A DNA stretch of 64,000 nucleotides. Origin: Flavobacterium sp. 20NA77.7. GTDB lineage: Bacteria; Bacteroidota; Bacteroidia; Flavobacteriales; Flavobacteriaceae. The notes under the pieces were generated by a model that saw only the letters and a program-made list of their open reading frames with translations, was not told the origin of the DNA and searched no databases. Every line of letters begins with the position of its first letter. The first letter of the stretch is position 1. Positions 51,475-60,933 of the stretch are shown here, in pieces. The position numbers and the translations under genes were made by a program. The stretch covers positions 1,426,001 through 1,490,000 of the forward strand of contig NZ_CP133721.1 in NCBI RefSeq assembly GCF_031326205.1. Reading direction: 5' to 3'.

Positions 51475-51485
51475 CGTAATAAAAC

Positions 51486-51513
51486 AAAAAAGTCCCGATT
51501 ACTCGGGACTTTT
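51486..51513 (-). terminator. Terminator after the T9SS adhesin gene
   Basis: The 8-bp stem AGTCCCGA / TCGGGACT (51491-51498, 51503-51510) has a 4-base loop. On the minus strand it is followed by a T-run (A-run at 51486-51490). Confidence 0.85.
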
Positions 51514-51535
51514 AAACTAGAAGTTGTATTAAACC

Positions 51536-54500
51536 TTATTGTTTAATTACTTTTATAGTATGAATTGTATCTTCAACAGTAATGTTTACAATGTAAGCAC
51601 CCGCTGCTAAATCAGACATATTCACTTGAACATCTTTATCATTAGTAGTTTTATTGATTACTTGTTGACCTAAAAGGTTAACTACTTTAACATTACTAAT
51701 TGTTGATGTGTAAGACAAATTTAACACATCTTTTACAGGGTTTGGATAAGCTACGAAGCTTGATGTGTCAAATGTATCATTTGATAAAGCAGCATCATAA
51801 GCCGAAACTTTAAAAGTACCGAAAGCATTATTTCCATATTCCCAAACTCTTACATATAATGTTTGACCTGCTATAATATTATTTGCTGAAGTTAAAGTAA
51901 CCATAGAGAAGTTTCCATCTGTACTTGCATCATCATCACAACCGATTTGAGTTAATGAACCACAAGTTCCAGAATAAACTGATAATACTGTATCAGTAAT
52001 ATTACTTCCTGTATTACTATTTGTTTCAATAGTAATACTACCTGTTGCTGGTACAACTACAGAGTACCAAACATCTCCACCCGTATAAAGAGTATCACAC
52101 GTTGGAACAGATACACCTGCAGAAGCAGTAGCTCCTACATTTGTACCAACAACTGGATTGGTAGCAAAAGCTACACCAGGTGTAAGGGCCACGGCCGTAG
52201 CACAATTATCATTTACTGGAGGAGTAGCTACAGTGGTAAAAGTAACTGTTGACCATGTACTGTAAGTTCCAGTACTACATACTGAACGAATATGAAAATA
52301 GTATGTTGTAGTTTGTGTTAATCCAGTAGCAGCATAAGATGTAGTGGTAAGTGAAGTACCTGAACTCGTTGGATCTGTAGCGGTAGTATTTAACACATAC
52401 TCGTATCCAACAGCTGCACTTGGTACTGCTGTCCATGAAATAGTAGCAGTAGTATCAGTTATACCCGAAACCGAAGCATTAGGAGTTGGACACGCTGGTG
52501 ATAATTTTAATTCAAAATCATCAAATGAAACATACCAAGGACCACCTGTTGGCTCATTAACACGTACTGCAAAATAATATGTCCCTGTAGTTGAAGGAAC
52601 AAATGAACGTGTAATTTTATTGTAGGCCTGAGCGCTATAGGTTGAATTATCACCTGGTACATTATAAGACGCACCTAATTGAGTAGCTCCAGTAGAAACT
52701 TGATTTGTATTCACAAAATAATCAACAACCCATGAATTACCATTGTCTCCTTGAACATAAGACGAAAAATCATACGATGTTCCTGCTGTTAATTGGAAAC
52801 CTGGTGTCCACATGTATTCGTTTGTAGCAGTCCATGAATCTCTAATATAATTTGTCCCTGTATTAGATGTACTCCAAGTTCCATTGGTGTTTTGTGATGA
52901 CCAATCTCCATTTTCTTTAAACCAACACGAAGGGAAATTTGTTGTACCAACAGTTGTTAGTCCTTCAAATCCTTCTGTCCATGGCAATGAAGTTACAGGT
53001 ACACATGCAGTCATAAATGAAACAGGTCCAATCCAAGGACTAGCATCTGTTGGATTAACTGTACAAATTGCTCTTACATAAATATAATAAGTTGTTGATG
53101 GTGTTAAGCCTGTAACACTAACATAAGGATTAGAAACAGAAGTACCTGAAGCAGTTGGCGCAGTAGCGGTTGTTGACACTACATATTGGTAACCATTTGC
53201 AGGTGCTGTAGTCGGTGCTGTCCAAGAAACATCAACTCCTGAAGAAGTTATATTAGCATATACTAATGCCGATGGCTCAACACAAGTTGGTATAGCTTCC
53301 CACACCACATCGTCAATTAATAAACTATTTCCAGGACTACCAGTATGTCTGAATGCAGGATAATCTGAATAAGAACCCGCAGGCGGTGCATACATGAAAT
53401 TCTGATACGTTAATGATGAAGCTGTCATAGTAGTTAATGATACAAAAGTAGTAGCATCCATTGGATTTGTTAAATATCCGAACTCTACAATTCCTCCAAC
53501 TGTAAAATTAGCTCTCATTTTAAATTTCAATCTATGTGTTCCAGCACCTAAATTTGAAACAGGTTGCATTTTAACAACAGCTAAACTAGTTGTTGAAAAA
53601 GCATACATATATAATGTATTAGGTGAAGAATTTGAACTTGAAGACTGAGTATTTGCAGTACCACCTGTCCCTACTTTTTCCCAACAAACCGGGAAAGCTG
53701 GTGTAGTTACTGTATCAAAATTTTGTATAAAACTAGTAACTGATGCGCAAGCGGTTGTGAATGTAGCTGATGCTGACCATGGACTATATGAGTTTGAACC
53801 GCAATTTGCTCTAACAAAAACATAATAGGTAGTGGCAGGTGTTAACCCTGTCAATGAAGCATAAATATTTGTAGTTGCTGTTCCTGCAACTGTAGGGGTT
53901 GTATTTGTGGTAGAAACAACATATTCATAACCCGAAGCTGGTACTGGATTTGTAGCATCCCATGAAATAGCAGCACCTGTCGATGTAATAGATGATGAAA
54001 CTATATTTAATGGTTCAATACAAGATGGTGTTAACCTAATTTGAAAATTGTCCACAAAAAACTGTAAATCTGCAGCTCCATCATTTGACCCTTCAACTAC
54101 TCTATAGGCAAAACGAACTGTTTGTCCTGCATAAGCATCAAGATCTATTATGTTAGGCGTGGCTGTTGGTCCAGGAACATTTGAATCGCCATAAGTATAT
54201 AAAACAGTCCAATTTGTAGTTCCTGTTGAACTAACTAAAACTTCTACAAAGTCATCACTTTCCCAGTTTGTAACCGCTGTAGTAGCACCATAATTAGTAG
54301 CTGCAGCATCGAATTTTAATTCATATCCAGATGCTGGGATTGTATATTCAGGTGAGATTATCCAATCATTTGCTGAAGCCAACCAAATATTATATGTAAT
54401 TGCTCCTGTAGTTCCTACATTGCCAAAACCATCTGCAAACCAACTATTTGATCCTGTGGTAGCAGGTCCAGCTGTTAAGTCTCCATTATCTCCTTTTATC

Positions 54501-55471
54501 CAACATGTATTTGGTAAAAACGTGTTAAAAGGTTCTAAAACAGGAAAAGTAGTAATTGGCGCACAAGCTGTAGTAAAAGTAAATGGTCCATTCCATGAAC
54601 TATACTGACCTGAACCACAATTAGTTCTCACAAAAATATAATATTGTGTGATAGGTAATAAATTAGACAAGCTAGCAAAAATATTTGTTGTTGCAGTTCC
54701 TGCTCCTGTAGGAGCAACATTAGAAGTTGACACTACATATTCATAACCAATTGTTGACCCTGACGAAGAAGCGTCCCAAGAAACATCAGCACTAAAAGCC
54801 GTAACATTTGCACTTACAATATTTAACGGCGCTAAACAACTTGCTGTTGAGCCTGTGGCAACTAACATTGGACGAGATGTTGATACTCCCCCTTCAAATG
54901 TTGGTATTGTTGCAGTAGTACAAGGTGCTGTAGCTGTATCACTTCTATAATATGCCGAACCATTATAAGTTAATGTAGAATTAGCACATTGAACATTTTC
55001 TGTGTAGGCTCCAGATGCATTTCCTGCACAAACTTCAATAATAATATTTGAAGTACCATCCCAAACAAATGGAGTAGTTAAGGTAAATACAACATTTCCT
55101 GTCGCACTTGGCGTATAATCCGTTGGACCATAAACTAAAGTAGCTCCGGTTTCAAAGGTTGTAGTTAATGCTGTTGCAGTGGTTGATTTCATAGATATAC
55201 TATATCCTTCTTGAAGTCCAGCAGTACCTATTGAAGTTACTACCCAACCAATTTCAGTAATATTACCAGCAACTAACCCCGCTGAAGATAATTCCGCAGC
55301 TGTATACAAAAACTGAGCGCGTCCCGTTTTGTAATAGTCTTGTAAAGGGCATGGATACTCAGTAGTCCCATTAGGTGTTCCGTCATTAACCCCAACTACA
55401 ACCGTCCCTGTTTGAGCAGAGAGCTGTAAAAATGTAATTAATGCAAAAAACAAAAACGTAATTTTTTTCAT
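51536..55471 (-). CDS. T9SS-exported multidomain adhesin (fibronectin type III)
   Basis: A 1311-residue surface or secreted protein. It has a signal peptide (about 1-20), an N-terminal beta domain (about 25-205), then four fibronectin type III modules. Each module carries a motif like GYEYVVSTxxxxPT...Y.SLTGLTPxTxYYxFVRxxC and ends FTTAC. Three jelly-roll 'cleaved adhesin'-type domains alternate with them (for example EPFNTFLPNTCW, FDTVTTPAFPVCWEKVG, TNFPSCWFKENGDW). A PPC-like domain (NDNCATAVAL) follows, then a type A T9SS sorting domain (VAYPNPVKDVLNLS, VVNLLGQQV, DLAAGAYIVNITV, IKVIKQ). It should be exported and anchored or released by T9SS. Monocistronic. Confidence 0.92.
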   Translation of the reverse strand: MKKITFLFFALITFLQLSAQTGTVVVGVNDGTPNGTTEYPCPLQDYYKTGRAQFLYTAAELSSAGLVAGNITEIGWVVTSIGTAGLQEGYSISMKSTTATALTTTFETGATLVYGPTDYTPSATGNVVFTLTTPFVWDGTSNIIIEVCAGNASGAYTENVQCANSTLTYNGSAYYRSDTATAPCTTATIPTFEGGVSTSRPMLVATGSTASCLAPLNIVSANVTAFSADVSWDASSSGSTIGYEYVVSTSNVAPTGAGTATTNIFASLSNLLPITQYYIFVRTNCGSGQYSSWNGPFTFTTACAPITTFPVLEPFNTFLPNTCWIKGDNGDLTAGPATTGSNSWFADGFGNVGTTGAITYNIWLASANDWIISPEYTIPASGYELKFDAAATNYGATTAVTNWESDDFVEVLVSSTGTTNWTVLYTYGDSNVPGPTATPNIIDLDAYAGQTVRFAYRVVEGSNDGAADLQFFVDNFQIRLTPSCIEPLNIVSSSITSTGAAISWDATNPVPASGYEYVVSTTNTTPTVAGTATTNIYASLTGLTPATTYYVFVRANCGSNSYSPWSASATFTTACASVTSFIQNFDTVTTPAFPVCWEKVGTGGTANTQSSSSNSSPNTLYMYAFSTTSLAVVKMQPVSNLGAGTHRLKFKMRANFTVGGIVEFGYLTNPMDATTFVSLTTMTASSLTYQNFMYAPPAGSYSDYPAFRHTGSPGNSLLIDDVVWEAIPTCVEPSALVYANITSSGVDVSWTAPTTAPANGYQYVVSTTATAPTASGTSVSNPYVSVTGLTPSTTYYIYVRAICTVNPTDASPWIGPVSFMTACVPVTSLPWTEGFEGLTTVGTTNFPSCWFKENGDWSSQNTNGTWSTSNTGTNYIRDSWTATNEYMWTPGFQLTAGTSYDFSSYVQGDNGNSWVVDYFVNTNQVSTGATQLGASYNVPGDNSTYSAQAYNKITRSFVPSTTGTYYFAVRVNEPTGGPWYVSFDDFELKLSPACPTPNASVSGITDTTATISWTAVPSAAVGYEYVLNTTATDPTSSGTSLTTTSYAATGLTQTTTYYFHIRSVCSTGTYSTWSTVTFTTVATPPVNDNCATAVALTPGVAFATNPVVGTNVGATASAGVSVPTCDTLYTGGDVWYSVVVPATGSITIETNSNTGSNITDTVLSVYSGTCGSLTQIGCDDDASTDGNFSMVTLTSANNIIAGQTLYVRVWEYGNNAFGTFKVSAYDAALSNDTFDTSSFVAYPNPVKDVLNLSYTSTISNVKVVNLLGQQVINKTTNDKDVQVNMSDLAAGAYIVNITVEDTIHTIKVIKQ

Positions 55472-55558
55472 TATTTATATGTTAATTAGTTAAACAAATG
55501 CTAATATAAATAAAAAATCAATAACTTTTTCATAATACACATAAAAATGTTATAAAAA

Positions 55559-55590
55559 ATAAAAAAAACACCCGAACTATGTCGGGTATT
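55559..55590 (-). terminator. Terminator after fabV
   Basis: The 6-bp stem ACCCGA / TCGGGT (55569-55574, 55581-55586) has a 6-base loop. On the minus strand it is followed by a T-run. Confidence 0.82.
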
Positions 55591-55611
55591 TTAAAATATT
55601 ATTTCTATTAA

Positions 55612-56799
55612 TTAAATACTTGGCACGAGTACCATTTCATTTGTATCTTTTAAGTAATCAACACCTGTAAAACCAAATCCAAATAAATTTAAAAAATCTT
55701 GCTTGTAACCTTCTAAATCTCCTATTTCAGAAAGATTTTCTGTAGTAGCTTGTTTCCAAAATGCAGCTACTTTTTCTTGAACATCTGCACGCATTTCCCA
55801 ATCATCAATTCGAATTCTGCCTTGTTCGTCTGTAGGAATATTTTGTTCATTATATAATCTATCCGCATACAAACGCTGCATTTGTTCAATACACCCTTCA
55901 TGTATCCCTTCTTCTTTCATTATTTTATACAACAATGAAATGTATAATGGTATAACCGGTATAGCAGAACTTGCTTGTGTAACTAACGCTTTATTTACAG
56001 AAACAAAGGCTTTACCTCCAATTGATGTTAAAGCATCTGTTATTTCAAAAGCCGTAGCTTCTAAATGATCTTTAGCTCTTCCTATAGTCCCTTTTCTATA
56101 AACCGGCTCGGTTACTTCTGGCCCTATATACGAATAAGCAACAGTCATTGCTCCCTGCGCTAGAACACCTGCCTCTTTTAAATCATTCATCCACATCGCC
56201 CAATCTTCTCCCCCCATAACCACTACGGTATTGTCAATGTCCTCTTGTACAGCAGGTTCAATGGAAACTTCTGAGACTATACCTGTATGAAAATCAACTG
56301 TTTTATTTGTAAATTTTGCTCCAATTGGTTTTAAAGTAGAACGGTGCAATACGCCTGTTGTAGGATGTAAACGCACGGGTGAAGCTAAACTATAAATAAC
56401 CAAATCTACCTGACCTAAATCTTGTTTAATCAAATCAATGGTTTGTTGCTTCACTTCATTAGAAAATGCGTCTCCATTGATACTTTTGGCATATAATCCT
56501 GCTTGAGCAGCCTCTTTTTCAAATGCAGCAGAATTATACCAACCCGGAGAAGCTGTTTTTCCTTCAGCAGGGCCTTTTTCAAAAAACACACCAATTGTTG
56601 CCGCATCACAACCAAAAGCACTTGTTATTCTTGAGGCTAAACCAAATCCTGTTGAAGCACCTATTACTAATACGTTTTTTGCTCCGTTAATTTTACCTTT
56701 TGATTTTACATATTCTATTTGATTTTTTACGTTTTGCGCACAACCTTCAGGATGAGCTGTCAAACATATAAATCCACGCATTCTAGGTTCAATAATCAT
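55612..56799 (-). CDS. fabV: Enoyl-ACP/trans-2-enoyl-CoA reductase FabV
   Basis: A 395-residue NAD(P)H-dependent enoyl reductase of the FabV/TER family, completing each cycle of fatty acid elongation; this isozyme type is often insensitive to triclosan. It begins MIIEPRMRGFICLTAHPEGC (family signature). The cofactor loop is VIGASTGFGLASR, and the catalytic Y-x8-K is present as PVYRKGTIGRAKDHLE. The ATG at 56799 is used: the in-frame TTG at 56835 lies on the promoter element 56832-56840. The length is as expected (about 395-400). Whether a FabI also exists cannot be told from this window. Confidence 0.95.
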   Translation of the reverse strand: MIIEPRMRGFICLTAHPEGCAQNVKNQIEYVKSKGKINGAKNVLVIGASTGFGLASRITSAFGCDAATIGVFFEKGPAEGKTASPGWYNSAAFEKEAAQAGLYAKSINGDAFSNEVKQQTIDLIKQDLGQVDLVIYSLASPVRLHPTTGVLHRSTLKPIGAKFTNKTVDFHTGIVSEVSIEPAVQEDIDNTVVVMGGEDWAMWMNDLKEAGVLAQGAMTVAYSYIGPEVTEPVYRKGTIGRAKDHLEATAFEITDALTSIGGKAFVSVNKALVTQASSAIPVIPLYISLLYKIMKEEGIHEGCIEQMQRLYADRLYNEQNIPTDEQGRIRIDDWEMRADVQEKVAAFWKQATTENLSEIGDLEGYKQDFLNLFGFGFTGVDYLKDTNEMVLVPSI

Positions 56800-56831
56800 A
56801 ATTTTTATTTTTATTTTGTTATAGGATGTAT

Positions 56832-56840
56832 GCAAAAATA
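56832..56840 (-). promoter_or_regulatory. -7 element of fabV
   Basis: The minus strand reads TATTTTTGC, a full match to TAnnTTTG followed by C, placed between the recN stop and the fabV ATG. It shows fabV can be transcribed separately from the recN operon. Confidence 0.55.
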
Positions 56841-56844
56841 CAAA

Positions 56845-58497
56845 TTAATTTAATAATGTTTTTGCATGTGTAATGGCTGATTCTGTATAATTTTTTCCTG
56901 CCAACATTTCAGCGAGTTCATGAATACGCGCTTCAGATGCTAATTTTTCAATTTTTGACAAGGTCGTTTCACCTTGAATAAATTTAGAAACTTTGTAATG
57001 TTGATTTCCTTTAGCCGCAATTTGAGGCAAATGCGTAATAGCGAACACTTGTCGTTTTTGACTCATCTGTTTCATTATTTCTGCCATTTTTAAAGCGATT
57101 TCACCCGAGACACCCGTATCAATTTCATCAAAAACGATAGTAGGTAACTGCGTAAAATCAGCAAGAATAGATTTAATCGCTAACATAATACGCGACATTT
57201 CTCCTCCAGATGCTACTTTTTTCAGCGTTCCAAAATTTGATCCTTTATTAGCAGAAAAAAGAAGTTGCAATTCATCTTTTCCACTAGTTAAAAAAGATAT
57301 TGAAGGTATTAAATTTATTTGAAATGCAGCGTTTGGTATTCCCAACTCCTTTAATATCACTTCGGCTTTTGAACTAAAATCAGGAATCGCTTTAGCACGA
57401 TTATTCGAAAGAATAGTAGCTAAATTAATTACTTGTTTTTCTTGCGATTCTATTTTTTCAGACAACGCTTGTATTTCGTCTCCTAAACCAGTAACACGAC
57501 CTACTTTTATGGTTAAACTCGCTTGAATTTCTAACAATTCACTTACTGTTTGCACGTAATGTTTTTTTTGCAAATCGTAAATAAGTTGTAAACGAGAAGT
57601 TAACCAATTCATTCGCTCAGGATCAAAAATAACTTTTTCTACATATTCGGCACATAAATCTGAAACGTCTTCTAATTCTATAATTACCGATTGTATACGT
57701 GCTACTAATTCTTCGTATTTTGAGGAGAAAGAAGCAATTTTTTGTAACGCATTTTTTGATTCTTTTAATGTGTTTAAAAAACCTATTTGCTCTTCCTGAC
57801 TCAATGCTATTGTTTTGGCTAAATTTTCATGTATTACTTCAACATTATTAAGAGTTTCTAGCTCTTCTTCTAAAATTTCTTGTTCGTCATTTTTTAGATT
57901 AGCAGCTTCTAATTCTTGTAACAAGAATATATTATATTCCTCTTCTTTACTACTTTGGCGTTGTTCTTCTTTTAAGATTTCTAGTTGCTTGACTAATGAT
58001 TTATAAGTTGACAACTGTGCTGTATACTCTTTTAATACTTCTACATTGTTGCCCATAGCATCTAAAATAGACAACTGATACTCTTGTTGTTCTAATTCTT
58101 TGGTATCATGCTGTGAATGAATATCAATTAAATAGGCTGTTAACAATTGTAATTCAGCTAAATTAGTAGGGGTGTCATTAACAAAAGCCCTTGATTTACC
58201 AGAAGGTAAAATTTCTCTTCTGATAATGGTTGTAGCTTCATAATCTAAATCATTATCAGCAAAAAGTTGCTGTAAGTTGTAAGCCTCAATTTTAAAGGTA
58301 GCTTCAACAATGCATTTTTTTTCTTTATCTTTCAAAGCAGACAAATCGGCTCTATTTCCCATAATTAAACCGAGTGCACCTAATAATATTGACTTACCCG
58401 CCCCTGTTTCTCCTGTAATAGTAGAAAAATTAGCAGAAAAATCAATTTCTAAATGCTCAATAAGGGCATAATTTTGAACAGATAAAGACAACAACAT
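56845..58497 (-). CDS. recN: DNA repair protein RecN
   Basis: A 550-residue SMC-like ATPase that acts in double-strand break repair, holding DNA ends or sister chromatids together. Walker A is TGETGAGKSILLGALGLIMG (about 28-47). Coiled-coil arms follow, rich in Glu, Leu and Lys (about 150-370). The signature VASGGEMSRIMLAIKSIL and Walker B TIVFDEIDTGVSGE come next, with a C-terminal helix region HAKTLLN. The length is normal. It begins 3 bases after the porD stop, making it the last gene of the bamD-rpoZ-coaBC-porD-recN operon. Confidence 0.95.
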   Translation of the reverse strand: MLLSLSVQNYALIEHLEIDFSANFSTITGETGAGKSILLGALGLIMGNRADLSALKDKEKKCIVEATFKIEAYNLQQLFADNDLDYEATTIIRREILPSGKSRAFVNDTPTNLAELQLLTAYLIDIHSQHDTKELEQQEYQLSILDAMGNNVEVLKEYTAQLSTYKSLVKQLEILKEEQRQSSKEEEYNIFLLQELEAANLKNDEQEILEEELETLNNVEVIHENLAKTIALSQEEQIGFLNTLKESKNALQKIASFSSKYEELVARIQSVIIELEDVSDLCAEYVEKVIFDPERMNWLTSRLQLIYDLQKKHYVQTVSELLEIQASLTIKVGRVTGLGDEIQALSEKIESQEKQVINLATILSNNRAKAIPDFSSKAEVILKELGIPNAAFQINLIPSISFLTSGKDELQLLFSANKGSNFGTLKKVASGGEMSRIMLAIKSILADFTQLPTIVFDEIDTGVSGEIALKMAEIMKQMSQKRQVFAITHLPQIAAKGNQHYKVSKFIQGETTLSKIEKLASEARIHELAEMLAGKNYTESAITHAKTLLN

Positions 58498-58500
58498 AGC

Positions 58501-59385
58501 TTACTTTATTTTATTCCATTTAGATGAATTTAACGGCGAGATAGTTTGTAAGGCATCTATTAGTTTTGACGTATCAACTGGAGGACCTCCACCAAAAATA
58601 GTAACTATTTCATCTGTTTTTGCATCAAAAAAAGTTCGAGCTAATAAGGAATTAGGACGTACTTTATGTAGCTGTAGCAATGTATCAATAGCGCTGCTTA
58701 TACCTAATTTTCCTGCTTTAACATTCCCTGCCATGATATCTAAACCTTTAATATGATAAGCATACATGGTTTCTCTATAAGGGTCGAAAGTAGGTGACAT
58801 TAAATCAGAAATAAGATTATATCTAGTTGGATTTTTTCCCGTTTGCACCCAACCAGCATATCCACTAGATTGTGCCATATTTGAAACCGTAAGTGCTTTT
58901 TCATAGGCCTCTGTTCCACCTTTACTAGCAAACGTATCTGCATCTGCACCAATAATTACATGGGCATAAAATGACAATATAGAGACTAAATTTGACGTAA
59001 ATGCATTTTGATCATATATAAAATTTTCAAACTCTACATATTTAAATTGAACGTCTTTATCATTCAAATTTAAAACAGGTGTAGTGTAGGTTGCATTATG
59101 CACTGGACGTGAAGAATTTACTTGTAATGTTGCATTAAAATTATTACTATCAAATGAATTGATAATGAAGAAAAAAGCACAATTAATGCGTTCATTATTT
59201 TTGAATTCTTTTTCTGTAAACTTAGTGTTGTTTAAAAAATCACTTATTTGCTTTTCTAATGTTTTAAAAATTTGTGGATTAACATTGGTTACTTTATCAT
59301 AATTAAGCGTAGCCGTACATCTTAATTCTTGTGCTTGACTTATACAAACTAAAAATAAGCATATCAAAAACAATCTAAACTTCAT
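58501..59385 (-). CDS. porD: Type IX secretion protein PorD (DUF4835)
   Basis: A 294-residue exported protein: the signal peptide is MKFRLFLICLFLVCISQAQ. The mature part starts with ELRCTATLNYDKV and has the stretches FFIINSFDSNNFNATLQVNSSRPV, YAHVIIGADADTFASKGGTEA, SPTFDPYRETMYAYHIKGLD and GGGPPVDTSKLI. These match DUF4835, the family that includes PorD of Porphyromonas gingivalis, named for a role in type IX secretion; its exact place in the machine is not settled. A client protein (51536-55471) is in this same window. The start overlaps the coaBC end by 11 bases. Confidence 0.85.
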   Translation of the reverse strand: MKFRLFLICLFLVCISQAQELRCTATLNYDKVTNVNPQIFKTLEKQISDFLNNTKFTEKEFKNNERINCAFFFIINSFDSNNFNATLQVNSSRPVHNATYTTPVLNLNDKDVQFKYVEFENFIYDQNAFTSNLVSILSFYAHVIIGADADTFASKGGTEAYEKALTVSNMAQSSGYAGWVQTGKNPTRYNLISDLMSPTFDPYRETMYAYHIKGLDIMAGNVKAGKLGISSAIDTLLQLHKVRPNSLLARTFFDAKTDEIVTIFGGGPPVDTSKLIDALQTISPLNSSKWNKIK

Positions 59386-60595
59386 ATTTTTTCACAATTA
59401 AGTTGACTATATCTTCAGCTACTAATTCTTTAGATTTTAATTCCTGTTCAAAACAATTAAACTCTTTATCTATAAAAGTAACTTTATTTGTTGGTGTTCC
59501 AAAGCCCGCACCTTTATCATTTAATGAATTAAGCACAATATAATCTAACTTCTTTTTGAGAATTTTAGCTTTGGCATTTTCAATTTCATTTTCCGTTTCT
59601 AACGCAAAACCTATTAAAAACTGACTTTTTTTATTTTGACCTAAAGATAACAAAATATCTTTGTTTTTTTCTAATTCAATAGAAAACGTATCTTCACTCT
59701 TTTTTATTTTATGTGTTGCCATTTTTTTTGGCTTGTAATCCGCTACAGCGGCCGCAGCAATAACAGCATCAACCGCATCATAATTAGCAAAACAAGCCTC
59801 GTACATTTCATCTGCTGAAACAACCGAAACAATTTCTACATTGGTATGCTTCAAACAAAGATGTGTAGGACCTGTAATCAAGACTACTTCTGCCCCTTTT
59901 TCTGCTGCTTTAAGCGCTATATCAAAGCCCATTTTTCCACTAGCGTGGTTTCCTATAAAACGAACGGGATCAATAGCTTCGTAGGTTGGACCAGCAGTTA
60001 CCATAATTTTTTTTCCTTTTAGTGGCAACTTACTTTCTAAATCTTTTTCAAGAAATGAAATAATGTTTTCGGGTTCTGCCATTCTACCTTCACCCTGTAA
60101 ACCACTTGCTAATTCTCCAGTTTCTGCTGGAATCATGATATTACCAAATGATTGCAAGGTGGTAAAATTTGCAAGTGTACTTGAATGTTTATACATATCT
60201 AAATCCATGGCTGGCGCAAAATAAACAGGGCATTTTGCAGAAAGATACGTTGCTAATACTAAATTATCACACGTTCCTGAAGCCATTTTTGAAAGCGTAT
60301 TAGCTGTTGCTGGTGCTATAACTATCATGTCTGCCCAAAGTGCTAATTCTACATGATTATTCCATACCCCTTCTGCATTTGTATCATCAGGTTCGTTATA
60401 GAAAGAAGAATAAACTGGATTTTTAGATAATGTTGCTAGGGTAAGTGGTGTAACAAAATCTTTAGAAGCAGGTGTCATTACAACTTGTACTTGAGCACCT
60501 GCTTTTATGAATAGTCTGACTAATGTGGCCGTTTTATAAGCAGCAATTCCACCAGAAACACCCAGTAAGATTTTTTTACCACTTAAAACAGACAT
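59375..60595 (-). CDS. coaBC: Bifunctional phosphopantothenoylcysteine decarboxylase / phosphopantothenate-cysteine ligase
   Basis: A 406-residue bifunctional enzyme (Dfp) carrying out two consecutive CoA synthesis steps. The N-terminal flavoprotein CoaC domain (1-180) has GVSGGIAAYKTATLV, the catalytic His in WNNHVELALWADM, the PAMDLDMY motif (a variant of PxMNxxMW) and the catalytic Cys in ASGTCDNLVLATY. The C-terminal CoaB domain has VTAGPTYEAIDPVRFIGNHASGKMG and a dimer/lysine motif KIKKSED. The ATG at 60595 replaces an in-frame TTG one codon upstream. It overlaps porD by 11 bases and follows rpoZ by 15 bases. Confidence 0.95.
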   Translation of the reverse strand: MSVLSGKKILLGVSGGIAAYKTATLVRLFIKAGAQVQVVMTPASKDFVTPLTLATLSKNPVYSSFYNEPDDTNAEGVWNNHVELALWADMIVIAPATANTLSKMASGTCDNLVLATYLSAKCPVYFAPAMDLDMYKHSSTLANFTTLQSFGNIMIPAETGELASGLQGEGRMAEPENIISFLEKDLESKLPLKGKKIMVTAGPTYEAIDPVRFIGNHASGKMGFDIALKAAEKGAEVVLITGPTHLCLKHTNVEIVSVVSADEMYEACFANYDAVDAVIAAAAVADYKPKKMATHKIKKSEDTFSIELEKNKDILLSLGQNKKSQFLIGFALETENEIENAKAKILKKKLDYIVLNSLNDKGAGFGTPTNKVTFIDKEFNCFEQELKSKELVAEDIVNLIVKKYEV

Positions 60596-60610
60596 CAAAC
60601 TGTATTTTAG

Positions 60611-60925
60611 TTATTTAGAATTCTTGTAGTATGTTTTACCGTCTAACCATTCTTGCACGGCTAAAGCGTGAGGTTTAGGTAATTTTTCATAAAATTTAGA
60701 AACTTCAATTTGTTCTTTATTTTCAAAAATCTCTTCTAAACTATCATTATACGTAGCAAATTCGTCTAATTTATCTAATAATTCTTTTTTAATTTCAGAA
60801 TTAATTTGATTTGCTCTTCTAGCCATAATTGTAATGGCTTCATACACATTTCCTGTTGGTTCTTCGATTACACTTTTATTATATGTAATTGTGTTTACAG
60901 GGGCATTGGTTTTCTTTAAATCCAT
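60611..60925 (-). CDS. rpoZ: RNA polymerase omega subunit
   Basis: A 104-residue protein of the Bacteroidota omega-subunit type, which binds the C-terminal tail of beta-prime and helps polymerase assembly. Residues GNVYEAITIMARRANQINSE carry the conserved omega core (A.xIxARRAxQI). The C-terminal part, LPKPHALAVQEWLDGKTYY, is longer than in proteobacterial omega and is typical of Bacteroidota. It lies 8 bases after bamD and 15 bases before coaBC, a neighbourhood (rpoZ-coaBC) shared with many other bacteria. Confidence 0.9.
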   Translation of the reverse strand: MDLKKTNAPVNTITYNKSVIEEPTGNVYEAITIMARRANQINSEIKKELLDKLDEFATYNDSLEEIFENKEQIEVSKFYEKLPKPHALAVQEWLDGKTYYKNSK

Positions 60926-60933
60926 GATAATGA

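Noticed and set aside
51455..51487. Upstream start for the GT2 glycosyltransferase
   Set aside because: It lies before a perfect -7 element and near the adhesin terminator; the GT-A domain starts naturally at ATG 51454.
52344..54608. Plus-strand ORFs opposite the adhesin gene
   Set aside because: These are by-products of the repetitive threonine/serine/valine-rich coding sequence on the other strand; no start context or function.
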